Assembly: GCA_030834965.1 (NCBI GenBank)
Contig: JAUQWW010000040.1
Location: 1-64,000, forward strand
Source of the DNA: Gallionellaceae bacterium
GTDB taxonomy: Bacteria; Pseudomonadota; Gammaproteobacteria; Burkholderiales; Gallionellaceae
Length of the DNA stretch: 64,000 nucleotides
Direction of reading: 5' to 3'
The notes under the pieces were generated by a model, which was not told the DNA's origin, made no database searches, and saw only the letters and a list, made by a program, of their open reading frames with translations. Made by a program: the position numbers and the translations under genes. Shown piece after piece: positions 54,622-64,000 of this stretch. Each line of letters opens with the position of its first letter. Positions within the stretch are counted from its first letter, which is position 1.

Positions 54622-57600
54622 TCCATATCGAGGTCTGGATCACATTCGAGGGAGACGGGCACACCCGTGTACGTGACCAGCGAACCGCGCTCTTCGGAAA
54701 CAGGCGTACGTTCGGAAACGAGCCGCTTGAGGTTGAGCATCGAGAGCGCGTCCTCGCCCTGTTCAACCACACTGAAATTCGGCCCGTCCGGTGTGATCAC
54801 CTCGTGCAGCGGGCTGTGGTGGATGGCAAACGCACTCGTGGCGATATGATTTTCGCTCAGACTGAATGAGAACGGCACGCCCGCCGAATAGAGCTGCACG
54901 TCGGAGGGCTGGATGCTGCGGTTATGCTGGTCCACCAGGACCGTGCTGAGCGGATTCACGAACGTCGCCCGGTCAACGATCAGCGCGTTGTCGATCGAGA
55001 ACGCCCCCAAGGGCAGATTCACGTTCGCCGTCGAAGCAAAGAAGTTGTCGAACGCAAAGCCGCCGGAACCGGACAGAGTGAGATTAACATCAGACGCGAT
55101 GCCGCCGCCAAAGCCGGTGATGGAACCTCCCACCGTGCCAGAACCACCGTTCACCGCCGCGCTCACATGAGGGCCGGCCAACACCAGATTCGAGCCTACG
55201 TTCAGCATGTCAACGCTGACGCCGTTGCGGCCCGACACTGCAACGTCGGTTTGGCCGGAGACACTGGCGAGATTAACGCTGCCCCCACTCGACGTGATCG
55301 AGATGCTTTTGTCGGGGTTGGTGTTGCCGGTGCCGGTGCTGGTCACCGAGTTGCCGGTGATATCCCCGCCAGCGGTCAGCAACACGCGGTCTCCGGCTGT
55401 GATGGAGACGATGTTCACCGCATTCTCCTCGGCGAGATCAATGATTCCTCCCGAACTGGCCTCCAGGTTATGTACCCGGATGTCGAGCGGATTGTCGCCT
55501 ATGCCGAGCGCACCCGAGATGGTCAGTTTCGCCTCGGGTTCCGTGTCTGCCACAATGTCCAGGCGCGTGTCGCCATTGTCCAGAATCCGGCCGGCTGTAC
55601 TGACAATGCGGATCGCGCTGGCGGTGGGATTGCCGGTCTCGATGCCGGTGATGAGAGCATCACCCACGGTCTCGATATCGATGGTGCCTGCGTCAACCCG
55701 CACTCTCGCGGCATGAGTGCCGTCGTCTTCCATCGTCAGGGTGTTGGCGCGCAGAAACACGCCAAGCGTCGTGGCGTGTACGTCGGCATTGGGCGTCATC
55801 GTCATTGGTCCGCCGGACACCAGACTGATCGCACCCGGTCCGGCCACCGGACCAGCGATCTTCATGCCGGTTGCAGACGATAACCAAACAGCATCCCCGG
55901 AAATCACCGAGCCGATGTTGAAGCTCTCACCGGCCGGCCCGTTCAGATAAACGCCCTTGCCGAATGTGCTGGCGCTGGCGGTGATCAGGCCGTCCGGGTT
56001 GACGCCGGCATCCAGCGGATTGCCCGGCGTGCCGATGCTGCCGGTTTGCGCCGCCAGCCAGATATTGTTGCCGCGCAGATTGTTGTCCGGCGTGACCGAC
56101 GACTCGCCGCTGTGGAAGTCGAGAATCGAGCCCACGGCACCGAGACGGATGTCGCCGCGCGAGAACATCGTATCCACGGCCAGATCCTGTGCTGCATCAA
56201 TCCAGATGTCGCCTGCAGCGCGCGCGATGACGCCGGCGCTGCTCGACGCATTGATGCGCATCGGCGCGTTGGCCGCGCCGATGCCGCCGTTGGCCGCTTC
56301 CAGGATCATGCTGTCGCCGGCAAAGTTGGCCGCGCCGGGAACGGATGGCGCACTGAACAGCGAGCCGGCAGTCTTGATGCGAATGTCCTTGGCGGCGTTG
56401 ATGCGGTCGATGCGCAGGTCCTGCTCCGAGCCGATGAAGGCAAAGCCCGTGCTGGCCGTGGCGTTCAGCGCGCCGAGCCCGGTTGTCACGTTTACCGGGC
56501 GCGGCTGGGTGATGGTGATGATATTGCCACTATTGTCCAGCGTCGCGTCACCGCGTTCGGCGGCGGCGAGCGCGGCCTTCTGTTCCGTGGTCAGCGCATT
56601 CAGACCGGCTGACAGATCAATCGTCAGCGGGTCGTTGAGTGAGCCGATGTCGGTACCCGCGATCAGCGTAACGTTGCGGCCCTTCGCGTTCGGCTCCTTG
56701 ATCGTGGTCACGGTGTCGGTAATATTCTTCAGCAGGCCGGCGCCGACCGACAATGCCAGCTGGGCATCCGTCCACGACGAACCCTTGCGAATCTGCGCCT
56801 CTTCGGCCGCGGTCGCATCATAGCGGAACCCCGGCGTGTATGCGGCGGTGAATCCGCCCACCTCGGCATGCAACTGATGGTACTGCGCGGTGCGGTTGTC
56901 GGCGAACTGCGAAATCTGCAGCGCGTTCATGCCGGAAGCAGCCAGCGCATCGTGCTCGGCCTGCGACACGGTGTAGTGAAATCCCGGGTCGTACAGCGTG
57001 CCCTGGTCCGGCTGACGTTTGCGCAGCTGCCAGTAGAGCTGGTAATTGTTGTTCTTCCCGTTCTCGAACGCGGCTACCGCCTCGTCTGCCTTTTCCACCG
57101 CCAGCGCACCGCGCAAGCGCAGCGCATCCCACAGATCCGCGAGCTCCTGCTGCGTGCGCGTGTCGGTGGTCGCAAACGGGTTGTTGTCGATGACCTTGCC
57201 GGCGGTCTCGATGCGCACATCACCCGCGAGCGATTCCGCCGCAATCAGCAGCAGGTTGCCCGAATAGACCGACGCGTTGCCGGGATCGCCCACGTTCTTG
57301 ATGTTGATGTTGTCGCGCGCGGTCGCCATCAAACCGTTGTTGGGCCATTGCGCCTGATTGGTCGTGTAGCCGGTGCGCACGATCAGCGGATCATTCACCG
57401 TGTCGCTCAGCGCGCCGATGCCGCCATTGCGCGACAGAAGTTCGACGCGTTGCCCCTGAATGTAAGACGAAGTATTCCAGGCCAGCAGGTTGCGATCGGC
57501 TTCCAGCACGACATTTGAGACACCCGCACCGCCGATGGTGCCAACTTTCAGATCGCCGACGACCTGCCCGACGCGCACCTCGCCGGAAGTCGAGACTGCG

Positions 57601-60600
57601 TCGAGCTTGCCATCCTTGACGTTCACCAGCAGCGACTGCGCGGGTGCGCCGATCCCGGTGCCGGCGCTCAGCGTGACGTTATTGCCCCCGATAATCGGCA
57701 GGTCGCCGTTCTGGATAATTGAACCGGCCGAAGACACGCTGGTGTTGCCGTTGCGGTTGTTGATCGCCGCGTTCATCACGACGTTACCGATTGAGGAGAC
57801 GCCAACATTGCCCTGGTCGAAGCCGATGTATTCGATGCCGATCGGGTAGTCGCCCCTGACGCTGTCGGTAATCGTGGTCTTGGTGCCGCGGGTGACGGTG
57901 TACTCCATGTAGTAGGTCGCATTCGCGCACAGCGTCCACCAGTTGCAGTCCTTCCAGCTGCGCCCCGGGGTTTTTACGCTTGAGGTCGTTTGCGTCTGCT
58001 GGCGCCCGCCCGTTATGGAGCTGGCTCCATATACCGCAGGACTGGAGGGGAAGTACGCGTTGCTGACGCTCGGTGTCGGCCAGACCTGCAGGAATTCCCC
58101 CTGCGAAAGAGGATCGTTGCTGCGCGTAATCGAATTGATCTTGTACCGGTCGAGCACAGGCGCGCTCGTGATGCCGAACCACCCGTTCTGGGAGTAGCGA
58201 TAATAGTCCACCTTGACCTGGTCGTAGCCCACCGTCATCACGTAGCGCAGTCCGGCGGTCGGGTCATAGAAGTCGCCGCTGCGCGAGGCACCCGGGTTGC
58301 GCGTGAATGTTCTGGTCATGATGATCGGCGTGCCGCCATTCGGCTTGCCGTCATCATCGACGGAGTTGTCGGGTCTGATGCCCGCGATGTTGGTGATATT
58401 GATTTCGCCGCTGACGCCGCGGCCGGTGTCGAGCAGATTGACCCACAGCGGCAGGCTGGTCTCGTTGTCGACCTTGATCTGGCCGTAACCGTCCATGACG
58501 CGCAGTTTTCCGCCGTTGTTCTGATTGGTGTTGAATATCTGGCCGAACAGCTCGATGTAGCCGCCCTGCACGCGCACGCCACCGAGCTCGAGGCGGTTTT
58601 CCCTGGCATTGTAACGGACCGTGACTTTTTCCCAGTTGCCCTGCACGTTGCCGGTCAGGCCGGCTAACGTGGCGCCGCTGACATCGTAAAACTCGGCGCC
58701 GAGTGCGGCCTTCGCCGCTGGCGACAGCGCGTTGTAGTGGGCCTGTGCCTGCGCAAACGAACCGCTGCCAGCGCCGGGAATCGTGACCGTGGCGCTCGCC
58801 GGTATGCGCACACCCCATTCAGGAATGCCGCTCTGGACGTTGCCGTTGATATTCAGGTAACGCGCGGCAATCAACACGCTGCCATTGGCGACGATGCCGG
58901 ACCCTGCACTCTCCGGCGTGCGGTCGATGCGGGCGATGTTGCCGGGGAAAGCGAGATGGCTGTCTCCGGGACTGGTGGTCAGCGGCGCGCCAGCGGTGTG
59001 GAAGAACGTATCGGTGTAGCTCTGCACGAAATCGCCATTGCGCGTCTTGATTTCCACATCGTCGGCGCGCACGTTCGCAGTCTCGGGCGGCAGGATCAGA
59101 TTCCCCGCGCTGTCGCGTTTCTGCTCGAGTCGGATGCTGCCGGCGGCGCTGTCGATCTTCACCAGGCCGCGCAGGTTGCTGACATCGCCCTGCAGGATGA
59201 TGTCCGGCGCCAGCGTTGGTACGTTGGCGGGTGTCTGGGCGATGTACAGCGGATCAAGCGGATCGTACTTGCTCTCGACCAGAATGCGCGGCTTGCCCGG
59301 CGTCACCGGATTGCCATTGGAATCAAACTCGCTTTCCGCAGTGAAGACCTTGAACGCAGCGCCGCCGGCCGCGCCGTTGACGTTGTTGATCTGTGCATTG
59401 CCCTTGACGTCCACACTGTTGAAATACACCTTGCCGCCCTCGTCCGGCGGGATGGTCAGATTCTTCAGGATCAGGAAGTTCGGCCCGTTGTTGGTGATCT
59501 TGATCTCGGCATCTCCCGGCGCATCAAGCATGCCGTTCCCGTGCAGCCTGTCGCCGCGCACATAAATGTTGCCCAACTGAGCGAGGGAATCGCTGATCGT
59601 CAGGAATTTTGCCACCGGCCCACCGGCCGCAACAGGGCTCAAATAATTTTGATCATTCGGATCGGTGATGGCGAGATTGGCCTGGACAGTGCTGATCTGG
59701 GTATCGAGGTTGCCGATCTGGCCGTCGAGCTGTGCGAGCTGCGTGTTGTTGCTGTTGATCGTCGCGGTGTTGCTGTTGATCGTCGCGGTGTTGTTTGAAA
59801 TCGTCGTGTTGTTGTTGCTGATCGTCGTGTTGTTGCTCGCAATCGTGGCGTTGTTCGCGTCGATCTTGCTCTGGAAGGTGGCGCGCGCCGGATCGGCTGC
59901 CGGCAGCGCATCCAGTTTCTGCTGCCATTGCGCATTGTCAGCGATCAGCGCTGTGTTCTGGTTAGCCAGTGTCGTGTTGGTGCTGGTCAGTGATGTGTTG
60001 GTGCCAGTCAACCCGTTATTGGTGTTAGCCAGGTTCGTGTTGGTGCTGGCCAGCGTCGTGTTCTCGGTAGCCAGGGTCGTCTTCTGTGTGTCGTAATCAT
60101 GGCGCGTCGTGCTCATCCCCGTGACCGCTTCCTGCGCGGCCTGCCGCGGGCTGATGGTTGCCACGCCGCTGAATCCGGGCTGCCCGTTGCGCGGGAAACC
60201 GAGTTCATCCAGCTTGCGCTCGAGGAACGCGATCTCCGAACGGTAGGCAGCCACGGCGATGGATGCGTCGGCGTTGGCATTGTCGACCGTATACTGACGA
60301 ATCAGGCCTTCGAGGTCATTGATGCGCGACAGGATGTCGGCCGCGATATCGCGGAATCCGGTGCCGGTGATCGAGATGCCGTCAGTCTGCTTGGTCGGCG
60401 TACCGTCTGGCCCGATGACGAGTTCCTGCTTGCGGTGGATGCCGACACGGACGTCGCCGTTGACTTCAACATCGGTGGTCTGATTCTTGATCGAGCGCCC
60501 GGTGCGTGTCTCGAACGACACGTCGCCGCCGCCGAAGGCGTTGCTGATCGCGCTCGCGATCTTCGCCAGCGTTTCGCGCCAGATGTCCTTGCCGATGCCG

Positions 60601-63600
60601 ACGCCGGAGGCGGTGGTCGCGCCCTCTTCGGCATACAGCGACACATGCCGCACTGCGGCAACATCCGCACCGCTGCCGATGCTGATCTGGCCATGCGTGC
60701 CGATGATGGCGTCGGCAACGGGGTCGCGATTAACGGGAATCGCGGTGTTGTTGTAGACGTCGGTGCGCGCCGTCGCCCTGATATCGCTGCCGGCGTCCGC
60801 AGTGTTGGCGCCGGCGGAAAGCTTGATGTCGTGCAGCGATTCCATCGAGGCGCCAGCGCCGATGTCGATGGTGTTGGCAGCCTGGAATCTCGACACGCTG
60901 TCGCCTGCCGGCGCCACACCGACCAGGCCGTATACGTCCACCGCCGTTTGCGTATAGAGGTCGGCAACCGAACGCGCGCCCAGAGCAATGTCGCCCACAC
61001 TGATCATCTCGGCAAATTCGCCCTCGCGCACAGTGGCATTATTGCTGTCCGCAAGGATTGCAGATTTGCCGCTCGCAGCGGAAACCGCGCCACCGGAGCT
61101 CATCTTCACCTTGTCCCTGGCGGTGACGCTGTTCCACGCGTCGAGCGCATAGACCCCCGGTGCATTGCGGTCGCCGGTCTGCTCCAGGTGCGCGCCGGCG
61201 TCGGCCTGGACCAGCGCGTTGGTGACGATGGTGGTGGTGCTGCCCGCAGCCGGCACGTCAACAAGGCCGCCGGAACTCGAATTGACATTCCACGCCGGTA
61301 CATCGCGTGACAAACCAGGAATCTGCGGCGAAGCCGGAGCATACTTCAGCACATCGTTATGGGCCTGCATGGTGATGTTGTCGGCCTCGACATAGCCGCT
61401 GGTGCCGATGTGCGCCTCACTCCGGGCATCGACGGAATTGCTGGCTTTCGCGCCGCTGACGCCGATCAGCGAGGCATTGGTGCTGTCCATCCAGCTGTCG
61501 AAATTCGCCCCGTGGCTGGCTGATATGAAGAACGAGGTCACGTCGATCTTGCGGGCGTTGCCCGCGGTATTGTTGCCGCTGCCGGTGCGCGCGTATGTCT
61601 GGCTGGTGTTGGAGGTGGATGCCTCGGAGAACGGCGCCGATGCGATGCCGCCGCTGCCGGCGAGGCCGTAGGCGTAGTTCGTGTCGTCACTGGCCGCAAG
61701 AATCTGCAGCGTGTTTCCGCTGACCTTGACGCGGTCGCCCAGCACCGCCTGGGTCAGCGTATTCGAATTGGCGTAGGAATAATCGGCACCCACCGCGATG
61801 AAGCCGGCGGAGAAACCTTCGCCCGACGACGTTTGCTGCGATGCGCTGTCGGCTCTGACAGTGGTTACACCTGTCACCGCCAGCGTACTGTCGGCACCCA
61901 CCAGGGCGCTGGTCTCGCCCGTGCCTTCCGCAGTCGCGACGGTGGCGTTGACACCCAGCAGCAGGCCGCCCGATGAGCCGGTGGCGCGTGCCAGCGCAGA
62001 TGGCGCAGCGCCGATGCTGCGCGTGGCGACCACATCGAGTTGCGCCGCAGTGATGCTGGCATGCTCGCCGATCCCCACAATGATTTTCGGCTTCGCGCGG
62101 GCCGTCGCCTCGGAGGACCCTACGCCGGCCACCGATATGCTGACGCCCTCAGCCGTTGCCGCGGCAGCGGCTTCGGCATTCCCCTCGACCGTCACAGCGC
62201 TGTCCACGGTAACGGCGGACCGGCTGCCGATGCCGGCGGTTACCGTCGGGCCAACCTCTGCCGTCGCGATCGACCCCTGCCCTGCCACGATGCCGCCCGC
62301 GGCCGCCTGGGAATGCGCCGTGCCGTGCGAATCGGCCTGGGCACTCACGCTCAGGCTGCCTACGCTGTCCCCTGCATTCTGGCTGTCCTGCCCGACGCCG
62401 ACGTCCTCATACACTGAAGCTCCTACCGTGCCGCCGATGTCGGTCCTGGCCTTGGAGAGGCCGCCGGCTGCTGCGCCGACGCTGATGCCGAAGGTGCGCG
62501 TGTTGACGTTATGCAAAGCGGTAGCGTCAATCTCCACCTGGTCAGCCTTGTCGATCTGCACACCGCTGCCCAGGTATGCGATGGTGCTGCTGTCGTCGTT
62601 GTAGATCGCCAGCGCGGCATTCACGGCGACGATGCCACCCGTGCCGACATAGGAATTTAGCTTGCCCGTGTCGTCGCTATGGGCCGTGACCTGGACGTTG
62701 CCGCCAGCCTCGACCTGGGCGGTGCCGCTGATGAACGCCTGGCTGGCGCTGCTCACGTTGACCACGCCGATCCCGGCACCCAGGCCGAGGGCGCCCACCG
62801 ACGCCGCGCCAGTGAGGATGTCGATGTCGATTTTCTGCCTGGCGCTTACGTCCACGTGACTGCCGGCCTCGACCGTCGCCCCGTCGATGAAGGCGGCGTT
62901 GCCGCTCGGGGCCGGGTTGTTCAACTGACCGCTGATGGAAACCGCCGAGCGTTTGGCCTGCGCATCGCTGGAGATGGATTGGATGCGGCTGTCGCTTGAG
63001 CCTGCGAGCAGCGAGCCGATGCTGCCGTCCGCGGCCTGATTGTCCGCATAGCCGTTGACGTCGGCAAAATCGCCGCCATCGGACTTGAGCTGGTCCTTCG
63101 ACTCCTTGTCCAGCCCGGTCCCCACCGAGTACACGGCAACGCCGCCGGCGATGGCGCCGAGCCCGCCCGCCGCGCTCACCACCACCGAGTCGATCTCGGT
63201 CCTGGACAAGGCGTTCACGTCCACGTCGCGCGCGGCATGAACCTCGGCGCCGTTGCCGATGGATGCGCTGGTGTCGTTCTTGAAGTTCCCCACGTCCACG
63301 CCGCCGGCCACGCCGACCGCACCCACGCCCAGAGAACCAGCGATGACGTTGCTCCTGGTGCTGTTGCGGGCGCTGACGTTGACGTCCTGCTCCACGTTGC
63401 CGTCCGTCACGCCCTTGTTGATTTTGGCGTTGCTGGCGATGGACGCATGTGTGTCGGAATCCACGGTCTGCACGGTGACCGCACCCGACACGCCGGCGAA
63501 GAATCCGCCTGCCCCGGCGGCCGCCACCGAGAACACGTCCTCTGAAGAACTGGCCTCGACCGAGAGTCCCTTGATCGTGCCGGTGTCGTCCACGCTGTTG

Positions 63601-64000
63601 CCGCTGTAGGCGGTCATGAGGCCGGTGTCATTGCCGCGGGCATTGATCGTAGCGCCGGTGCCCACCGCTGCCGTCGTGTTCTTGCTCAACGAGGTGATGC
63701 CCACCGCGCCGCCGACCCCGGCGCCGCCGATGCCGATGGCCACGGTGCCTGCGATCATGTCGGTCTCCGTATCGTCGCGCGCGCTGATGCGCGCGTTGCC
63801 GCCAGCGTCCACCGTGGAATCCGTGCCGGTGACGGCGCTCGTGGCGGTGTTCAGCGCCAGCACCGACACCGAACCGGAAACGCCGACCGTGCCGGCCACG
63901 CCCAGGCTGGCGGAGATGGACAGCACCTCTTCCTCGGCTCGGGCCAGCACCTCCACGTCCTTCCTGGCGTTGACCAGCGCACCCGTGCCGACACTGGCCC
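54609..64000 (-). CDS. Giant filamentous hemagglutinin-like adhesin (TpsA), 5' end outside window
   Basis: More than 3,100 residues, open to the right edge, so the signal peptide and TPS domain lie beyond 64000. The visible part is a long beta-helix: many short repeats with alternating Val/Ile, Gly, Asn and Asp (for example GNVQVTAHSDDTGKL and VEAGGNVQV types), as in LktA/FHA-like adhesins. An Asn/Thr-rich, heptad-like insert is encoded at about 59660-60110. The extreme C-terminus has two cysteines eight apart (CDPDLDMEC), similar to the anchor loop of Haemophilus HMW1. The next gene is its transporter. Likely a cell-surface adhesin. Confidence 0.92.
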   Translation of the reverse strand, partial: ASVGTGALVNARKDVEVLARAEEEVLSISASLGVAGTVGVSGSVSVLALNTATSAVTGTDSTVDAGGNARISARDDTETDMIAGTVAIGIGGAGVGGAVGITSLSKNTTAAVGTGATINARGNDTGLMTAYSGNSVDDTGTIKGLSVEASSSEDVFSVAAAGAGGFFAGVSGAVTVQTVDSDTHASIASNAKINKGVTDGNVEQDVNVSARNSTRSNVIAGSLGVGAVGVAGGVDVGNFKNDTSASIGNGAEVHAARDVDVNALSRTEIDSVVVSAAGGLGAIAGGVAVYSVGTGLDKESKDQLKSDGGDFADVNGYADNQAADGSIGSLLAGSSDSRIQSISSDAQAKRSAVSISGQLNNPAPSGNAAFIDGATVEAGSHVDVSARQKIDIDILTGAASVGALGLGAGIGVVNVSSASQAFISGTAQVEAGGNVQVTAHSDDTGKLNSYVGTGGIVAVNAALAIYNDDSSTIAYLGSGVQIDKADQVEIDATALHNVNTRTFGISVGAAAGGLSKARTDIGGTVGASVYEDVGVGQDSQNAGDSVGSLSVSAQADSHGTAHSQAAAGGIVAGQGSIATAEVGPTVTAGIGSRSAVTVDSAVTVEGNAEAAAAATAEGVSISVAGVGSSEATARAKPKIIVGIGEHASITAAQLDVVATRSIGAAPSALARATGSSGGLLLGVNATVATAEGTGETSALVGADSTLAVTGVTTVRADSASQQTSSGEGFSAGFIAVGADYSYANSNTLTQAVLGDRVKVSGNTLQILAASDDTNYAYGLAGSGGIASAPFSEASTSNTSQTYARTGSGNNTAGNARKIDVTSFFISASHGANFDSWMDSTNASLIGVSGAKASNSVDARSEAHIGTSGYVEADNITMQAHNDVLKYAPASPQIPGLSRDVPAWNVNSSSGGLVDVPAAGSTTTIVTNALVQADAGAHLEQTGDRNAPGVYALDAWNSVTARDKVKMSSGGAVSAASGKSAILADSNNATVREGEFAEMISVGDIALGARSVADLYTQTAVDVYGLVGVAPAGDSVSRFQAANTIDIGAGASMESLHDIKLSAGANTADAGSDIRATARTDVYNNTAIPVNRDPVADAIIGTHGQISIGSGADVAAVRHVSLYAEEGATTASGVGIGKDIWRETLAKIASAISNAFGGGDVSFETRTGRSIKNQTTDVEVNGDVRVGIHRKQELVIGPDGTPTKQTDGISITGTGFRDIAADILSRINDLEGLIRQYTVDNANADASIAVAAYRSEIAFLERKLDELGFPRNGQPGFSGVATISPRQAAQEAVTGMSTTRHDYDTQKTTLATENTTLASTNTNLANTNNGLTGTNTSLTSTNTTLANQNTALIADNAQWQQKLDALPAADPARATFQSKIDANNATIASNNTTISNNNTTISNNTATINSNTATINSNNTQLAQLDGQIGNLDTQISTVQANLAITDPNDQNYLSPVAAGGPVAKFLTISDSLAQLGNIYVRGDRLHGNGMLDAPGDAEIKITNNGPNFLILKNLTIPPDEGGKVYFNSVDVKGNAQINNVNGAAGGAAFKVFTAESEFDSNGNPVTPGKPRILVESKYDPLDPLYIAQTPANVPTLAPDIILQGDVSNLRGLVKIDSAAGSIRLEQKRDSAGNLILPPETANVRADDVEIKTRNGDFVQSYTDTFFHTAGAPLTTSPGDSHLAFPGNIARIDRTPESAGSGIVANGSVLIAARYLNINGNVQSGIPEWGVRIPASATVTIPGAGSGSFAQAQAHYNALSPAAKAALGAEFYDVSGATLAGLTGNVQGNWEKVTVRYNARENRLELGGVRVQGGYIELFGQIFNTNQNNGGKLRVMDGYGQIKVDNETSLPLWVNLLDTGRGVSGEINITNIAGIRPDNSVDDDGKPNGGTPIIMTRTFTRNPGASRSGDFYDPTAGLRYVMTVGYDQVKVDYYRYSQNGWFGITSAPVLDRYKINSITRSNDPLSQGEFLQVWPTPSVSNAYFPSSPAVYGASSITGGRQQTQTTSSVKTPGRSWKDCNWWTLCANATYYMEYTVTRGTKTTITDSVRGDYPIGIEYIGFDQGNVGVSSIGNVVMNAAINNRNGNTSVSSAGSIIQNGDLPIIGGNNVTLSAGTGIGAPAQSLLVNVKDGKLDAVSTSGEVRVGQVVGDLKVGTIGGAGVSNVVLEADRNLLAWNTSSYIQGQRVELLSRNGGIGALSDTVNDPLIVRTGYTTNQAQWPNNGLMATARDNINIKNVGDPGNASVYSGNLLLIAAESLAGDVRIETAGKVIDNNPFATTDTRTQQELADLWDALRLRGALAVEKADEAVAAFENGKNNNYQLYWQLRKRQPDQGTLYDPGFHYTVSQAEHDALAASGMNALQISQFADNRTAQYHQLHAEVGGFTAAYTPGFRYDATAAEEAQIRKGSSWTDAQLALSVGAGLLKNITDTVTTIKEPNAKGRNVTLIAGTDIGSLNDPLTIDLSAGLNALTTEQKAALAAAERGDATLDNSGNIITITQPRPVNVTTGLGALNATASTGFAFIGSEQDLRIDRINAAKDIRIKTAGSLFSAPSVPGAANFAGDSMILEAANGGIGAANAPMRINASSSAGVIARAAGDIWIDAAQDLAVDTMFSRGDIRLGAVGSILDFHSGESSVTPDNNLRGNNIWLAAQTGSIGTPGNPLDAGVNPDGLITASASTFGKGVYLNGPAGESFNIGSVISGDAVWLSSATGMKIAGPVAGPGAISLVSGGPMTMTPNADVHATTLGVFLRANTLTMEDDGTHAARVRVDAGTIDIETVGDALITGIETGNPTASAIRIVSTAGRILDNGDTRLDIVADTEPEAKLTISGALGIGDNPLDIRVHNLEASSGGIIDLAEENAVNIVSITAGDRVLLTAGGDITGNSVTSTGTGNTNPDKSISITSSGGSVNLASVSGQTDVAVSGRNGVSVDMLNVGSNLVLAGPHVSAAVNGGSGTVGGSITGFGGGIASDVNLTLSGSGGFAFDNFFASTANVNLPLGAFSIDNALIVDRATFVNPLSTVLVDQHNRSIQPSDVQLYSAGVPFSFSLSENHIATSAFAIHHSPLHEVITPDGPNFSVVEQGEDALSMLNLKRLVSERTPVSEERGSLVTYTGVPVSLECDPDLDMECPK
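59660..60110 (-). repeat. Low-complexity tandem-repeat segment inside the TpsA gene
   Basis: Blocks of 18-24 bp, made of variants of GTTGTTGCTGATCGTC and GTGTTGGTGCTGG on the plus strand, are repeated in two groups (about 59745-59860 and 59960-60080). They encode Asn-Thr-rich units such as NNTTISNNNTTISNN and TNTNLANTN, flanking a charged stretch. Length change by slippage is likely. Confidence 0.8.

Noticed and set aside
54609-64000. Many plus-strand frames opposite the giant adhesin
   Set aside because: They are shadows of a GC-rich coding strand: no ribosome binding sites, biased composition and no recognisable domains.

Overview
The window looks like the chromosome of a Gram-negative betaproteobacterium, probably from the Nitrosomonadales/Gallionellaceae neighbourhood. 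This is an inference from the gene set: LolA, FtsK, BioC/BioH-type biotin synthesis, an MSHA-type pilus locus, SecB and two-partner secretion. No rRNA or marker gene fixes the taxon, and no tRNA was seen.

Layout. (1) 1-4.4 kb, minus strand: the end of rarA, then lolA and ftsK. (2) 4.4-12.5 kb: a biotin island, bioB-bioF-bioH-bioC and bioD on minus, split by a chemoreceptor gene on plus. bioD runs on into a TauE/SafE-like membrane protein and a Sco1-like copper chaperone. (3) 12.5-27.4 kb: comF (plus), then a large minus-strand MSHA-type type IV pilus locus: mshE, mshG and a pseudopilin gene, a membrane protein, two tandem major pilin genes, minor pilins mshC/D/O/P, then mshI, a PilN-like gene, mshJ/K/L/N. 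Each major pilin gene has a near-perfect flagellar sigma-28 (FliA) promoter, and each is followed by a strong intrinsic terminator. (4) 27.6-37.5 kb: trmL (plus) and a long minus-strand series: an ArsR-family regulator with the two-cysteine spacing of persulfide sensors, an 18-bp operator over the promoter of an RND efflux pair, a DUF2892 protein, a PglL/Wzy-type ligase, a rhodanese, glutaredoxin, secB, an SH3 protein and gpsA. (5) 37.6-46.5 kb, plus strand: gpmI-envC-ctpA, a ThiF/MoeB-type E1, a cyclic-nucleotide-binding protein, an MscS channel, an RluF-type pseudouridine synthase and a Phd/VapC toxin-antitoxin pair.

(6) 46.5-52.9 kb: a complete type II-C CRISPR-Cas locus. A tracrRNA gene diverges from cas9. 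cas9-cas1-cas2 follow, then an array of 16 identical 36-nt repeats and 15 spacers. The anti-repeat, the tracrRNA terminator and a terminator at the left end of the array all indicate minus-strand transcription of tracrRNA and array. Each repeat ends in an extended -10-like motif, as in Neisseria II-C arrays. Just beyond the array lies the broken 3' end of a type I-C cas7 gene and a damaged DUF433 antitoxin gene, so this site has probably hosted successive defence modules.

(7) 53-64 kb, minus strand: a two-partner secretion pair, a giant filamentous adhesin (more than 3,100 residues, 5' end outside the window) followed by its FhaC/ShlB-type transporter.

The most interesting points are the sigma-28 control of an MSHA-type pilus, the compact II-C system with repeat-borne promoters beside a type I-C relic, and the probable persulfide-responsive efflux operon.
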